A DNA stretch of 64,000 nt, from assembly GCA_963774765.1 (NCBI GenBank), contig CAVZGP010000011.1:682001-746000 (forward strand), read 5' to 3'. A program made the translations under genes and the position numbers. Positions 26,307 to 35,184 of the stretch are shown in pieces; the stretch's first letter is position 1, and every line of letters begins with the position of its first letter. Source of the stretch: Sva-07 sp963774765 (GTDB taxonomy: Bacteria > Actinomycetota > Acidimicrobiia > Acidimicrobiales > Ilumatobacteraceae). The notes below the pieces were generated by a model, which was given only the letters and a program-made list of their open reading frames with translations, did no database searches and was not told the DNA's origin.

Positions 26307-26348
26307 GCGATGAGCCAAACCACCGGATACGGTCGGTTCGCTCATCGC
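26307..26348. terminator. Hairpin with GCGATGAGC/GCTCATCGC arms (family B copy 1)
   Basis: Nine-pair outer stem GCGATGAGC/GCTCATCGC, then a small internal loop and AACC/GGTT, with loop ACCGGATACGGTC. Lies between the convergent alcohol dehydrogenase and EamA genes. Probable bidirectional terminator; similar arms occur at 48892 and 63406. Confidence 0.6.
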
Positions 26349-26352
26349 GGGG

Positions 26353-27180
26353 TCAGCCGACGGCCATGAGCGAGATGCCGGCGATCACACCGACGATGCC
26401 GATCATCTGCCACCACCGCAGCGTGTCCTCGTCGAAGACGGCAGCCAGCGTGGCCGACACGGCGGGGAACATCGACGCCGACACGGCAACGGCGGCGAGC
26501 GAGCCCTGCTGAGCGCCCAGCGCAAACGCCACGATCGCCAGCGATCCGCAGGTGCCCGAGATCAGCATCGGACCAATCAGTGGTCGAGGCGGCACCCGGG
26601 GAACACGGCGAGCCGTGGCCAGCGCCAGCATGATCACGAGAGCGGTCACCCGTTGTGCCGCCGGTGCCCACACGCCGCTGTCCTCGCCGGCGCCCCCCAC
26701 GAGCGTGAACGACACCCCGAAGAGCACCGATGCAGTCAGCGACAGCCCGACGCCGCGTCGCAGCGTCCCCTTCAGAGCGGGGGAGTACACGACCAGCAGG
26801 AGGCTGGCGATCGCGACGATCACGCCGAGACGCACGAGCCCCGACGGCCGGTTGCCCTGCACGATGTCCCAACCGAGCGGGATCAGAGCCGCGCCGAGGG
26901 CGACGAGCGGCCCGGCGACCGCCGCCGACGATGTCGCCATCGCCTCGTAGAGCAACGCCAAGGCGATCCCGAGCAGCAACCCCGACACCACCCCCAGCAG
27001 AACGTCGCGGCCGGCGAACACACTCGGGATGAGCGCGAGCGCAATCAGTGCCGTCAGCGCCCCGCCGAGCATCGCGCCGCTGGTCGCAGTCACGGCGTTG
27101 GATCGTCTGGTGCCGTAGCGGCCGAGAAAGTCCGAGAAACCGATCAAGACCGACGCGAGGGTGCCGAGCAGGATTGGCAC
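26353..27180 (-). CDS. EamA/DMT family transporter
   Basis: 275 aa, about ten hydrophobic helices in two repeats (ILLGTLASVLIGFSDFLGRYG opens the first, GVGLSLTASVLFGVSFTLV the second; the end is WWQMIGIVGVIAGISLMAVG). This is the drug/metabolite transporter EamA fold. Probably exports an amino acid or other metabolite; substrate unknown. Ten bases upstream of its start is the stop of the MtfA-like gene, so the two are likely co-transcribed. Confidence 0.88.
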   Translation of the reverse strand: MPILLGTLASVLIGFSDFLGRYGTRRSNAVTATSGAMLGGALTALIALALIPSVFAGRDVLLGVVSGLLLGIALALLYEAMATSSAAVAGPLVALGAALIPLGWDIVQGNRPSGLVRLGVIVAIASLLLVVYSPALKGTLRRGVGLSLTASVLFGVSFTLVGGAGEDSGVWAPAAQRVTALVIMLALATARRVPRVPPRPLIGPMLISGTCGSLAIVAFALGAQQGSLAAVAVSASMFPAVSATLAAVFDEDTLRWWQMIGIVGVIAGISLMAVG

Positions 27181-27189
27181 GGCGGGACG

Positions 27190-27993
27190 TCAGCGAATCG
27201 TCTCGTCGGGGGACGACTCGACGACAGAGTCCGCGTGGCGTTCGAAACGGGTCGCGGGATCCTGTCGGTAGAACGCCTGCAACTCGGTGTAGAGCGCCGG
27301 TTCGTGCTGGCGCAGGTCGAGCGGACGGTTGAAGAACACCTCGGTCGCGACGGCGAAGAACTCTGCCGGATTGGTGCCGGCATACGGCCGCAGCACCGGT
27401 GACCCTTCGGCCCGGACCGCGTCGTAGGCGGTCGTGCACACGGCGATCCACCGTTTTCTGGCGGCTTCGTCGTCGCCGAGCGGTGGCGTGCCGTCGGTGA
27501 TGCCATCGAGCATGTCGAGTTGATGGGCGAACTCGTGGTAGACGACGTTCTGCCCGCCCGCAGGGAAACGGGCCCCGCGTCTGGCGGCTGCCCACGACAG
27601 CACCACCGGTCCGCGGTAGTGCGCCTGTCCTGCGAGCGTCTGCGTTCCCGATTGGCGAAGGCCAGCTCCGGCAGCATGGTCGCCGTGCAACCGCACCGTC
27701 GATGGGTGGACGATCACCGAGGTGAGGTACGGGTACTCGTCGATGTCGAGGCCCAACAGCAACATCGAAGCCTGCGCGGCGATCAGGACCCTGTGGTCTT
27801 CGGTGAGTTCGAATCCGTTCGCGGCCTCCCACCGGGTGTCGTGGACGAATGCGCCGACGTGCGTCTCCATCCGCGTCAGCTCCGCCGCCTCCAGCATCCG
27901 CCAGTGTTCGAACTCGCGCGTGAGCACAGCATGCCACTTCGGATCGAAGGCCGGCTCGTCGGTTCTGAACCAACGCCGGACACGGCCGAGCAT
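27190..27993 (-). CDS. Zinc-dependent peptidase, MtfA family
   Basis: 267 aa. FDPKWHAVLTREFEHWRML, LIAAQASMLLLGLD, RGPVVLSWAAARRGARFPAGGQNVVYHEFAHQLDMLDG with the HExxH zinc motif, and NPAEFFAVATEVFF carrying the third ligand Glu. MtfA is a soluble peptidase that in E. coli binds Mlc and affects glucose uptake; the actinobacterial role is unknown. ATG 27993 begins the conserved N-terminus. Confidence 0.9.
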   Translation of the reverse strand: MLGRVRRWFRTDEPAFDPKWHAVLTREFEHWRMLEAAELTRMETHVGAFVHDTRWEAANGFELTEDHRVLIAAQASMLLLGLDIDEYPYLTSVIVHPSTVRLHGDHAAGAGLRQSGTQTLAGQAHYRGPVVLSWAAARRGARFPAGGQNVVYHEFAHQLDMLDGITDGTPPLGDDEAARKRWIAVCTTAYDAVRAEGSPVLRPYAGTNPAEFFAVATEVFFNRPLDLRQHEPALYTELQAFYRQDPATRFERHADSVVESSPDETIR

Positions 27994-28000
27994 CGGCCGT

Positions 28001-29668
28001 TCAGCCCAGACCCATGCGTCCGAGCCCGGCGCGGACGGCCGGCGGGATCCGATCGACGCCGCCGAAGTACTCGGCGAGTCGTCGATCGGCATCGGACCCG
28101 AAGAGGATCTCGGCCACCTCGGCGAGACCGGCTGAGTTGGCGATGTCATCGTCGCTCACGACCAGTTCGATCTTGGATCGGCGATGCATGAAGTCCTCGA
28201 GACGCGTCACCATCTCGGTGCGTGCTGCTGCGTGCAGTTCGACGCGCAAATAGTCGGCGGAACCCATGATGTCCTCGGCCATCCGTGGGTCTTCGCGTAT
28301 CGCTTCGAGCATCGCGAAGGCTCGTCGGCCGTAGCGGCGCCACAGTCGGTCGGTCAACGGCTCGGTGTCGGCCTTGGTGCGGTACCGATCGAGCTGCATC
28401 AGGCGCGCCTGGCGGGTGAACTCGTCGCGCGTCGCGCTGGCGGGTTCGCCGTACCAGGTGTGCAGGTCTGGCTCGAGCGGCACGCCGAGCGCCTCGACCT
28501 CGGCGGCGATCTCCTCACCGACGTTGATGCAGTCGGTGAGCTTGCCGCCGAACACCGTGACCACACCACGGGAACTGTCGGCTTCGATGGCGTGTTTCCG
28601 GCTGAGTTTGGTCCAGTCGACGTCGCTGTGGTCGCCGCTGCGGCGTTTCACCACGAGCGGCCGAACACCGCAGCGCTCGGCGATGATGTCGGCGCGCGAC
28701 AGAGGTGCCGCCAGGTCCATTCGGGCATTGATCTGATCGAGCAGGAAGTCGATGTCGTCGTCGTCGACCTCGGTGAACGGCGTGTCGACGCGGGTGTCGG
28801 TCGTGCCGATCACCGATCGGCGCCCCATTGGGATCACGTAGAACAATCGCTGCGAGTCGTCGAAGAACGCCAGCACCTTGTGGTGTTCGGTGGTCGTGAG
28901 GCGCGGCACGACGAGGTGGATGCCCTTCGAGTACACGATGCGGTGATCAGTCGTGAGGCCCCACTGCTGGTTGACCTCGTCGACGAACGGGCCCGCCGCG
29001 TTGACGATCGTGCGCGCAGTGGTCATGAACTCCTCGCCGGTGTCGACATCGCGCAACTGCACCGTCCAGTGGCCGTCCGAACGTTCGGCGGACACCATCT
29101 CGACGTAGTTCGCGGCGGCGGCCCCGGCGTCGATCGCTGCGCGCACGAACGAGAAGACGAACCGGGCGTCGTTGTCGACGAGGACGCCGTCGTAGTACTC
29201 GATGCCGCCGAGCGCGTTCGACGTGTCGATCGCCGGTTCTTCACGCTCGATGTGCTCGGTGGACAGCACACGGGGTCGGCGAGTTCCGAACATCCCGATG
29301 ATCCAGTACGCGAGCGAACCGAGCCCGGCGAACCTCGGCGTGTAGGGCGACGTCTCGTCGAGCGTCGCGTAGAACCCGATCTGCTTGATGTTGTCCGGGT
29401 ATGCCTTCATCAGGCGGTTGCGTGATCGGCAGAGCTTCCAGACGAGGAGCAGTTCGTAGTTCTCGAGATACTTGAAGCCGCCCCACACCAGGTTCGACGA
29501 TGCCTGGCTGGTGAAGTGGGCGAAGTCGCCGCGGTCGATGACTGCCACCTGGGCGCCGCGTCCGGCCAGCGATGCTGCCGCGACCGCACCATTGATGCCG
29601 CCACCGACCACCAAGGTGTCGAACGTCTCCGTCCGCAGCCGTTCGAGGTGGCGATCGCGCAGCGTCAT
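28001..29668 (-). CDS. glpD: Glycerol-3-phosphate dehydrogenase (FAD-dependent, aerobic)
   Basis: 555 aa. FAD-binding DTLVVGGGINGAVAAASLAGRGA at the N-terminus, SSNLVWGGFKYLENYEL, NAAGPFVDEVN, VFGGKLTDCINVGE and a helical C-terminal domain, as in GlpD. It oxidises sn-glycerol-3-phosphate to DHAP and feeds quinone; peripheral membrane. Some family signatures differ (SSNLVWGG where GlpD has SSKLIHGG), so a related substrate is possible. ATG overlaps the rhomboid stop (ATGA). Confidence 0.85.
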   Translation of the reverse strand: MTLRDRHLERLRTETFDTLVVGGGINGAVAAASLAGRGAQVAVIDRGDFAHFTSQASSNLVWGGFKYLENYELLLVWKLCRSRNRLMKAYPDNIKQIGFYATLDETSPYTPRFAGLGSLAYWIIGMFGTRRPRVLSTEHIEREEPAIDTSNALGGIEYYDGVLVDNDARFVFSFVRAAIDAGAAAANYVEMVSAERSDGHWTVQLRDVDTGEEFMTTARTIVNAAGPFVDEVNQQWGLTTDHRIVYSKGIHLVVPRLTTTEHHKVLAFFDDSQRLFYVIPMGRRSVIGTTDTRVDTPFTEVDDDDIDFLLDQINARMDLAAPLSRADIIAERCGVRPLVVKRRSGDHSDVDWTKLSRKHAIEADSSRGVVTVFGGKLTDCINVGEEIAAEVEALGVPLEPDLHTWYGEPASATRDEFTRQARLMQLDRYRTKADTEPLTDRLWRRYGRRAFAMLEAIREDPRMAEDIMGSADYLRVELHAAARTEMVTRLEDFMHRRSKIELVVSDDDIANSAGLAEVAEILFGSDADRRLAEYFGGVDRIPPAVRAGLGRMGLG

Positions 29669-30585
29669 GAGGCGTTCACGATCGCGATCACAGCGACCAC
29701 GCTGCCGAGTCCGACGGCGACCGGTGTCGCCCAGATCGTCCACGCCGGCCAACGGCGATAGCTGGGAGCCAGCATGACCGCGCCGCAGATCGCGCCGGCG
29801 ATCGCACCACCGACGTGGCCGCCGATCGAGATCCCGGGAACGGCGAACGTGATGAAGACGTTGAGGATCAACGCTGCGCCGATGCCCGTGGTGAAGGGGT
29901 TGACGCCGCGGCGCCAGAGGCCGACCGTGGCAGCGGCCAACAGCCCGAAGACGGCGCCCGACGCCCCAGCGGAGATGCCGCCGCTGGTGTCGAGCAGGAC
30001 CACCCCGAGCGCTCCTCCGAGCAGCGACGCCATGTACAGCAGCAGGAAGTTGATGCGACCGAGAGCCGGTTCGAGCATCGGGCCGAGCACGTACAGGAAG
30101 TACATGTTGAAACCGAGGTGGAGGATGCCGAAGTGCAAGAAGCCCGAGGTGACCAGTCGGTACCAGCCGTCGGGCTCGGTGACGTAGATGCCCCCGTCGT
30201 CGCTCTGCCACGCGATCGGTTGGACGAGGACGTCCTTGCTCAACCCGAGCTTGAGGTGCACGTCGGTGACGCCGCCGGTGAGCGCGGCGGGTTCGCGCGT
30301 CACCAGCAACACGAGGACGAACACCACGACGTTTGCAGCGATCAACGACATGGTCACCAACACCGGCTGACGAGCCGACCAGAACCGGGCGCGGGTGCGG
30401 GCATCGGGCCGCCCTGCCTTCGCGCAGTCCGGGCAATGACTCCCAACGGTTGCTTGCACGAGGCACGAATCGCACGCCGGCTTGCCGCACCGGGTGCATC
30501 GTCGACCCGCCGGTCGGTCAGGATGGCGGTAGCAGGCGGCGGTCGTGCTGGTGCTCTCGGGTGGCGGTGGGGGCGGCAGCGGCAC
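29665..30585 (-). CDS. Rhomboid family intramembrane serine protease with N-terminal B-box-like zinc finger
   Basis: 306 aa. Residues 17-60 hold CYRHPDRPAGRRCTRCGKPAC...CPDC, a small Zn-binding (B-box-like) domain. Six TM helices follow, with HFGILHLGFNMYFLYVLGP, catalytic Ser in SAGASGAVFGLL and catalytic His in GGHVGGAIAGA. The arrangement is common in actinobacterial rhomboids. Membrane-embedded protease, target unknown. GTG 30585 sits six bases after TACCCT. Coupled by ATGA to glpD downstream. Confidence 0.92.
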   Translation of the reverse strand: MPLPPPPPPESTSTTAACYRHPDRPAGRRCTRCGKPACDSCLVQATVGSHCPDCAKAGRPDARTRARFWSARQPVLVTMSLIAANVVVFVLVLLVTREPAALTGGVTDVHLKLGLSKDVLVQPIAWQSDDGGIYVTEPDGWYRLVTSGFLHFGILHLGFNMYFLYVLGPMLEPALGRINFLLLYMASLLGGALGVVLLDTSGGISAGASGAVFGLLAAATVGLWRRGVNPFTTGIGAALILNVFITFAVPGISIGGHVGGAIAGAICGAVMLAPSYRRWPAWTIWATPVAVGLGSVVAVIAIVNAS

Positions 30586-30591
30586 CGGATC

Positions 30592-30597
30592 AGGGTA
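30592..30597 (-). promoter_or_regulatory. -10 box TACCCT, leaderless rhomboid gene
   Basis: On the minus strand TACCCT is followed by GATCCG and GTG 30585. Confidence 0.5.
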
Positions 30598-30624
30598 CCG
30601 AGTTGTCGTTCGGTGCCGACCCCG

Positions 30625-32379
30625 TCAGTAGCGCGACAGCGTGGGCAGATCGGATGCAGGACCGGGGGCGCCCACGAGGTTCCCCTGCACCAGATCGCAT
30701 CCCGCCGAGCGCAGTCGACGGAGTTGGTCCGCGCTGCTGACGCGTTCGGCGACCACCCTCATGCCCAACGCGTGTGCGAGCAGTACGACGGCCCGAACGA
30801 TTCGGGTGTCGGCTTCCGTGGATCCCGACGGCAACGCCAACGACCCGTCGAGTTTCAAGAGGTCGGCACCGACGTCGGTGAGCACCGACAGCGCGTTCGC
30901 CCCGGTACCGAAGTTGTCGATCGCGATCTGGACACCAGACCGTCGCAGCGCTCTGACCGTTCGGTCGACGTCGGGGTTCTGCCCGAGCAGCGCAGTCTCA
31001 CGTGCTTCGAGCACGAGACGGAGCGGACCGAGGTCGTGCAGGCGAAGCGTCGAGTGGATGAGGTTCACGAACGAGGGGCTGGCCAGCTGGATCTGCGACA
31101 CGTTGACGTGCACGGCGAAGTCATCGCCGACGACGCCATCATCGATCCATCGGCGGGTCTCGATCAGCGCCCGTTCGAGGACGAACTCTCCCAACCGCCC
31201 GATGGCACCCGACTCCTCGGCGGTGGGGACGAACGTCGCCGGTTCGATCGGTCCGCGCTCGGGATGGTGCCACCGAACGAGTGCCTCGGCGGCGACCGCT
31301 CGTCGGGTGACGGCCGAGAACAGCGGCTGGAAATCGACGGTGAGCTGCTTGTCGGCGATGGCCCGCGAGAGCTCGGCTGCCAACTCGGATCGCGCTCGGG
31401 CCGCAGATCGCATCTCGGGCGTGAACAGCACGCAGCGTCGGCGGCCGGCGTCCTTCGCCTCGTACATCGCGTGGTCGGCGTTGCCGATCATCGTGGCGGC
31501 GCCGTCGGCGTCGGGCATGGCGAGCACCTCGTGGTCGCTCACTGCGACGCCGATGCTCACCGAGAAGTGCAGGTCGAGCTGGCGGATGCGCAGCCGCCCG
31601 GTGAGGGCGCGCTGCATGCGGTCGGCGAGTTCGATCGCGGTCGCCGCGTCAGGCACGTCCGAGCACACGACGAGGAACTCATCGCCTCCGATCCGCGCGA
31701 CGCGGTCGTCGGGCCGGACGCTGTCGGCGAGCCGGCGCGCTGTCGACAGCAGGAGCCGATCGCCGACAGCGTGGCCGAGTGCGTCGTTGACGTACTTGAG
31801 CCGATCGACGTCGATGAAGATGGCTGCGACGTGTCCGGGGCGCGAACGCTGCGCAGCGACCGCTCCGGCGAGGATCGAGAGGATTCGGCGGCGGTTCGCC
31901 AACCCGGTGAGCGCGTCGTGGGTTGCCTCGTGATGCAGACGGTCCGCGTCGTGTCGGGCTCGGGTCACGTCGTGGGCGATCAGCCCGACGAACCCTCCGC
32001 CATCGAGCGATGGGTCCCGGCGGGCGGCCACGGTCGATCGGAAGACGCGGGACTCACCGCGAGCATCGATGTGGTCGACGTCGCCCTGCCACGTGCCGTC
32101 GTAGCCGCCGCCGACGAGCTGGCGCGGCGCCTGGTCGAGCAGCGACCGCAGCATGCCGTGTGCCGATGCGCCCGGTTGCAGCGCGGCGGCCGAGTCGACG
32201 CCGAGCAACTGAAGCGCTGACTCGTTCGCGGCGCGTACGAGACCATCGAATCCGAGCACCACGACGCAGGTCTGGTCGGCGTCGAGCAGCGCAGTGATCG
32301 CGTCATGCCACTCGCCGGGGGGTGGCGGGGGCAGCGCGCGGTCATCGGAGCTCTCGCGGCGTCCGTCGTCGTGTGCCAC
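30625..32379 (-). CDS. PAS-GGDEF-EAL domain protein (cyclic-di-GMP turnover), EAL site altered
   Basis: 584 aa, no TM. PAS-like sensor about residues 25-140, GGDEF domain about 150-315 with an intact RIGGDEF active site near 230, EAL domain to the C-terminus. The EAL domain keeps EALVRW, NVSQ and the Lys of LLKLD, but the metal-binding DDFGTG reads DNFGTG, and AEGVE reads AERVS. The protein should make c-di-GMP; hydrolysis may be weak or absent, leaving the EAL part as a binding or regulatory module. Confidence 0.9.
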   Translation of the reverse strand: MAHDDGRRESSDDRALPPPPPGEWHDAITALLDADQTCVVVLGFDGLVRAANESALQLLGVDSAAALQPGASAHGMLRSLLDQAPRQLVGGGYDGTWQGDVDHIDARGESRVFRSTVAARRDPSLDGGGFVGLIAHDVTRARHDADRLHHEATHDALTGLANRRRILSILAGAVAAQRSRPGHVAAIFIDVDRLKYVNDALGHAVGDRLLLSTARRLADSVRPDDRVARIGGDEFLVVCSDVPDAATAIELADRMQRALTGRLRIRQLDLHFSVSIGVAVSDHEVLAMPDADGAATMIGNADHAMYEAKDAGRRRCVLFTPEMRSAARARSELAAELSRAIADKQLTVDFQPLFSAVTRRAVAAEALVRWHHPERGPIEPATFVPTAEESGAIGRLGEFVLERALIETRRWIDDGVVGDDFAVHVNVSQIQLASPSFVNLIHSTLRLHDLGPLRLVLEARETALLGQNPDVDRTVRALRRSGVQIAIDNFGTGANALSVLTDVGADLLKLDGSLALPSGSTEADTRIVRAVVLLAHALGMRVVAERVSSADQLRRLRSAGCDLVQGNLVGAPGPASDLPTLSRY

Positions 32380-32437
32380 GACCTACTCCTCTCCGCTCGA
32401 TCTCGTCACCGGTGCACCCTCATCCCGGGAACGCCGT

Positions 32438-33109
32438 TCACCGCTGGAAGAAGCCGGTCACGTCCGTGGACGCGACCGTGACCGTGGCGATGACGTCCAG
32501 GAATTCGGTTGCTGTGTCTCCATCGGCAAGTTCGAGTTGTTGGTTGAGCGCGTACGCCGTGAGGCGGTACAGATGAGGTTCGTCGCCCGGCGGTGGGCAC
32601 GGTCCGCCGTAGCCGACGTCACCGAAGAAGTTCAGCGCCTGGAGAGCACCCGCCGGAACATCGTCTTCGACCAGGGCGATCTCCGCGGGGTCGAGGCCGG
32701 CGATCACCCAGTGCACGAAGGGTTGGCCGTCGCTGACGGCCGAGTCGTCGACCAGAGCGATGGCGATCTCGACGGTGTCGGCGGGCACCGCCCCCCAGCT
32801 GACGGCAGGTGCGACGTTCGCTCCATCGCACGTGTACCTGGCATCGATCTCGCCGCCGTCCAGCCACGGAGCCGCGAGGTTGAACGGTTCGGCACCCGCG
32901 TCGATCTCGCCGCCGAAGTCGCTGTCGAAACCGGTCGAGCCCTCGACGAATCCGTCACCGAAATCTTCGGGGACGGTCGTTGCGACCGTGGGGCTCGGAA
33001 AGTCGGCCGGATCGTAGGGCTGGAGCTGTTTGCCGTCACCGGTGTCGCAACCGACCAGTGCGAGGGCGCCGAGCACAGCGATGCAGATCGTGGCAGTCCG
33101 TCGGGTCAC
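32438..33109 (-). CDS. YbhB/YbcL-family (PEBP-like) lipoprotein
   Basis: 223 aa. GTG 33109 gives a short basic start, hydrophobic ATICIAVLGALALVG and lipobox Cys (LVGC), so it is anchored outside the membrane. The PEBP domain starts at FNLAAPWLDGG with ARYTCDGANVAPAVSWGAVP (DG-N-SPxLxW motif), then PFVHWVIAGLDP and GGPCPPPGDEPHLYRLTAYAL. Raf-kinase-inhibitor-like fold, bacterial function unknown. The frame is open upstream to 33208, but that would overlap the mca promoter. Confidence 0.85.
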   Translation of the reverse strand: MTRRTATICIAVLGALALVGCDTGDGKQLQPYDPADFPSPTVATTVPEDFGDGFVEGSTGFDSDFGGEIDAGAEPFNLAAPWLDGGEIDARYTCDGANVAPAVSWGAVPADTVEIAIALVDDSAVSDGQPFVHWVIAGLDPAEIALVEDDVPAGALQALNFFGDVGYGGPCPPPGDEPHLYRLTAYALNQQLELADGDTATEFLDVIATVTVASTDVTGFFQR

Positions 33110-33169
33110 CCGCCGAAGGCTATGCGCTGGCGCGGCGGCGATGGACTCACCAGCGGGATCGGTCAGCGC

Positions 33170-33175
33170 TAGCCT
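33170..33175 (+). promoter_or_regulatory. -10 box TAGCCT, leaderless mca
   Basis: TAGCCT is followed by GCCCCGC (seven bases) and GTG 33183. Confidence 0.5.
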
Positions 33176-33182
33176 GCCCCGC

Positions 33183-34094
33183 GTGAACGAACGCCTCTCG
33201 TTGCTCACCGTGCACGCCCATCCCGACGATGAAGCATCGAAGGGTGCACCGACGCTGGCGCGCTATCACGACGAAGGCATCCACACCGTGCTGGTGTGCT
33301 GCACCGGCGGCGAGGAGGGCGACCTCCAGAATCCGACACTGCGCGAGCAGGGCCAACCCTTCCACGGGTTGACGCCCGACGAGGAGCGGACGCTGGTGGC
33401 GTCGATGCGGGCGCCGGAGCTGGCCGCGTCGGCGGCGATCATCGGCTTCGATGTCGTCGAGATGCTCGGCTATCGCGATTCGGGCATGGCCGACACCGAG
33501 CCGAACGCTCATCCTGACTGTTTTCACCGGGCCGACATCGACGAGGCCACCGGTCGGCTGGTGGCGATCATCCGCCGTGAACGCCCGCAGGTGATCATCA
33601 CCTACGGCGACGACCAGAGGGGCTATCCCCATCCCGACCATTTGCGCGTGCACGACATCTCTGTGCTGGCCTTCGAACGGGCGGGCGATCCGGATTGGTA
33701 TCGCGACCTCGGCGAACCGTTCGCACCCTCGAAGCTGTACTACTCGGTGTGGTCGAAGACCCGGATCCTCGCCATCCACGAGCTGATGTTGCGTACCACC
33801 GGCGCGTCGCCGTTCGAACAGGCCTGGCTCGATCGTCCATCGCAGGATCATCGGATCACCACCCGCATCGACATCACCGGATACGGCCACGTTCGTCGTG
33901 GGGCGCTGCAGGCGCACGCGACCCAGGTCGATCCGACGTCGGCGTGGTGGGGCTTCGGGTTCGACGACGAGGAGTTCACCGCGGCCTACCCGTGGGAGGA
34001 CTGGATCCTCGCGCGGTCGCTCGTCGGTTCGATCCCGGCCGACGACGGTGAACGCGACCTGTTCGCCGGCGTCAGCGCGAGGGTGTCGCCGTGA
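33183..34094 (+). CDS. mca: Mycothiol S-conjugate amidase
   Basis: 303 aa PIG-L-type zinc amidase. VHAHPDDEASKGAPT at residues 10-24 has the HPDDE metal motif, followed by CCTGGEEGDLQNP, MLGYRDSGM, YGDDQRGYPHPDHLRVHDI (second His ligands) and the long C-terminal part typical of Mca. It cleaves mycothiol-electrophile conjugates to mercapturates plus GlcN-Ins, a detoxification step restricted to actinobacteria. MshB (deacetylase) is the nearest alternative, but ASKGA and EGDLQNP favour Mca. GTG 33183 is leaderless-like; the next gene overlaps by GTGA. Confidence 0.92.
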   Translation: MNERLSLLTVHAHPDDEASKGAPTLARYHDEGIHTVLVCCTGGEEGDLQNPTLREQGQPFHGLTPDEERTLVASMRAPELAASAAIIGFDVVEMLGYRDSGMADTEPNAHPDCFHRADIDEATGRLVAIIRRERPQVIITYGDDQRGYPHPDHLRVHDISVLAFERAGDPDWYRDLGEPFAPSKLYYSVWSKTRILAIHELMLRTTGASPFEQAWLDRPSQDHRITTRIDITGYGHVRRGALQAHATQVDPTSAWWGFGFDDEEFTAAYPWEDWILARSLVGSIPADDGERDLFAGVSARVSP

Positions 34095-34327
34095 GTGTCC
34101 AGTACCGGGTCGTGGTGGGCAAGAAGGATGAGCGTGTTGACGGCCCCGACGACGCCGACGTGGTCGTCACCGTGCCACTCGTCGACGCCGCCGCCGACGG
34201 CTTCGACCCGACGGTTGCCTACATGCGCGGCGTCCTCAAGGCGACCGGCCATACCGGTGTCGTACTCGACGAGCTGAAGTCGGGTGCAGCGGCCGCCGCG
34301 ATCGCTGCCCTCGTCGCTCAGCCCTGA
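34091..34327 (+). CDS. Small SCP2-like protein coupled to mca
   Basis: 78 aa. VVVTVPLVDAAADGFDPTVAYMRGVLKATGHTG and LDELKSG resemble the C-terminal half of sterol-carrier-protein-2-like domains (xxVAFMxGxLKxxGxxGxLLDxLKSG), here reduced to 78 residues. GTG start overlaps the mca stop. It could carry or present a hydrophobic ligand; role with Mca is inference. Its end overlaps the convergent deacetylase gene by 10 bases. Confidence 0.65.
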   Translation: MSVQYRVVVGKKDERVDGPDDADVVVTVPLVDAAADGFDPTVAYMRGVLKATGHTGVVLDELKSGAAAAAIAALVAQP

Positions 34328-35154
34328 CGCATCGCGTCGCGCAGGGCGCGGTAGCCGATCAACGTGGCACCGCTGGCGTCCAGACGTTCACGTAGCTCGC
34401 TGCTCGTCACCAGGTCGAGGTCGTCGATCCAGCCCTGGGTGTATTGGCCGAGCGCGCGGACCTCGGGTGTGTCGATCGCCGGCTGCACGTGGATCTCGGT
34501 GACGCCAGGCGCGAGCGAGTCGATCGAGGCGTACACACGGTCGGCGCTTCCCGCCCGCCAGTCGTGGTCGAAGTGATCGGGAAACACCACGCCCTCACCC
34601 TCGGCGAGCCGGCGGAACGGGAAGCCGGCCTGCTCGGCGGTGATCGTGGACGGCAGCCTGATCGGGAGGGCGAACTCGACGGAGAGTTCGAGATACACGT
34701 CGAAGAACTCGGGCCGCAACGTGATCGCCGTGAGGTGGGGGGCGAGATGGGTGACGTCGATGCCCCACGCCAGGGCTCGCTCGATCTGGGCGCGCAACTC
34801 GCGGAGAACCTCGGCGTGATCCGCGTGTTCCCACAGGTCTTCGAGCGTGCGCGGGAAGCCGCCTTCGCCGGACTGGAGCGACGGCGCATGCGTGATCGGA
34901 CCCCAGCGATAGCACTCGTGTTCGGCATTGAGCGTGAGGTGCACGCCGAGATCGTCGGTCGGCAGCGACAGCTTGGCGGCGTAGCCGGCCCACGGTGCCG
35001 GCACCATCAACGACGCGCAGGTGGCGACGCCTTCGCGGATCGCCTGGAACACACCGACGTTGGCGCCGTGGCACGAGCCGAGGTCGTCGCACGACAGGAT
35101 CACCAGGCGGTCGTCGGGGGAGTGGCCGAGGCGTTCGGCGAGCGTGGTCTCCAC
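34318..35154 (-). CDS. ChbG/HpnK (YdjC-like) family deacetylase
   Basis: 278 aa. LVILSCDDLGSCHGANVGVFQAIREG at the N-terminus provides the metal Asp pair, LGVHLTLNAEHE the HxxL motif, and DVTHLAPHLTAI the following His residues. The family removes acetyl groups from sugars (chitooligosaccharides, hopanoid sugars). PCAxxMVP-like stretch CASLMVPAPWAG follows the first helix. Substrate unknown. It follows (on minus) the nuclease region and converges on the mca operon. Confidence 0.85.
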   Translation of the reverse strand: METTLAERLGHSPDDRLVILSCDDLGSCHGANVGVFQAIREGVATCASLMVPAPWAGYAAKLSLPTDDLGVHLTLNAEHECYRWGPITHAPSLQSGEGGFPRTLEDLWEHADHAEVLRELRAQIERALAWGIDVTHLAPHLTAITLRPEFFDVYLELSVEFALPIRLPSTITAEQAGFPFRRLAEGEGVVFPDHFDHDWRAGSADRVYASIDSLAPGVTEIHVQPAIDTPEVRALGQYTQGWIDDLDLVTSSELRERLDASGATLIGYRALRDAMRQG

Positions 35155-35184
35155 CGCAGCGACGCTACCGGAAGCGGTCGGCGC

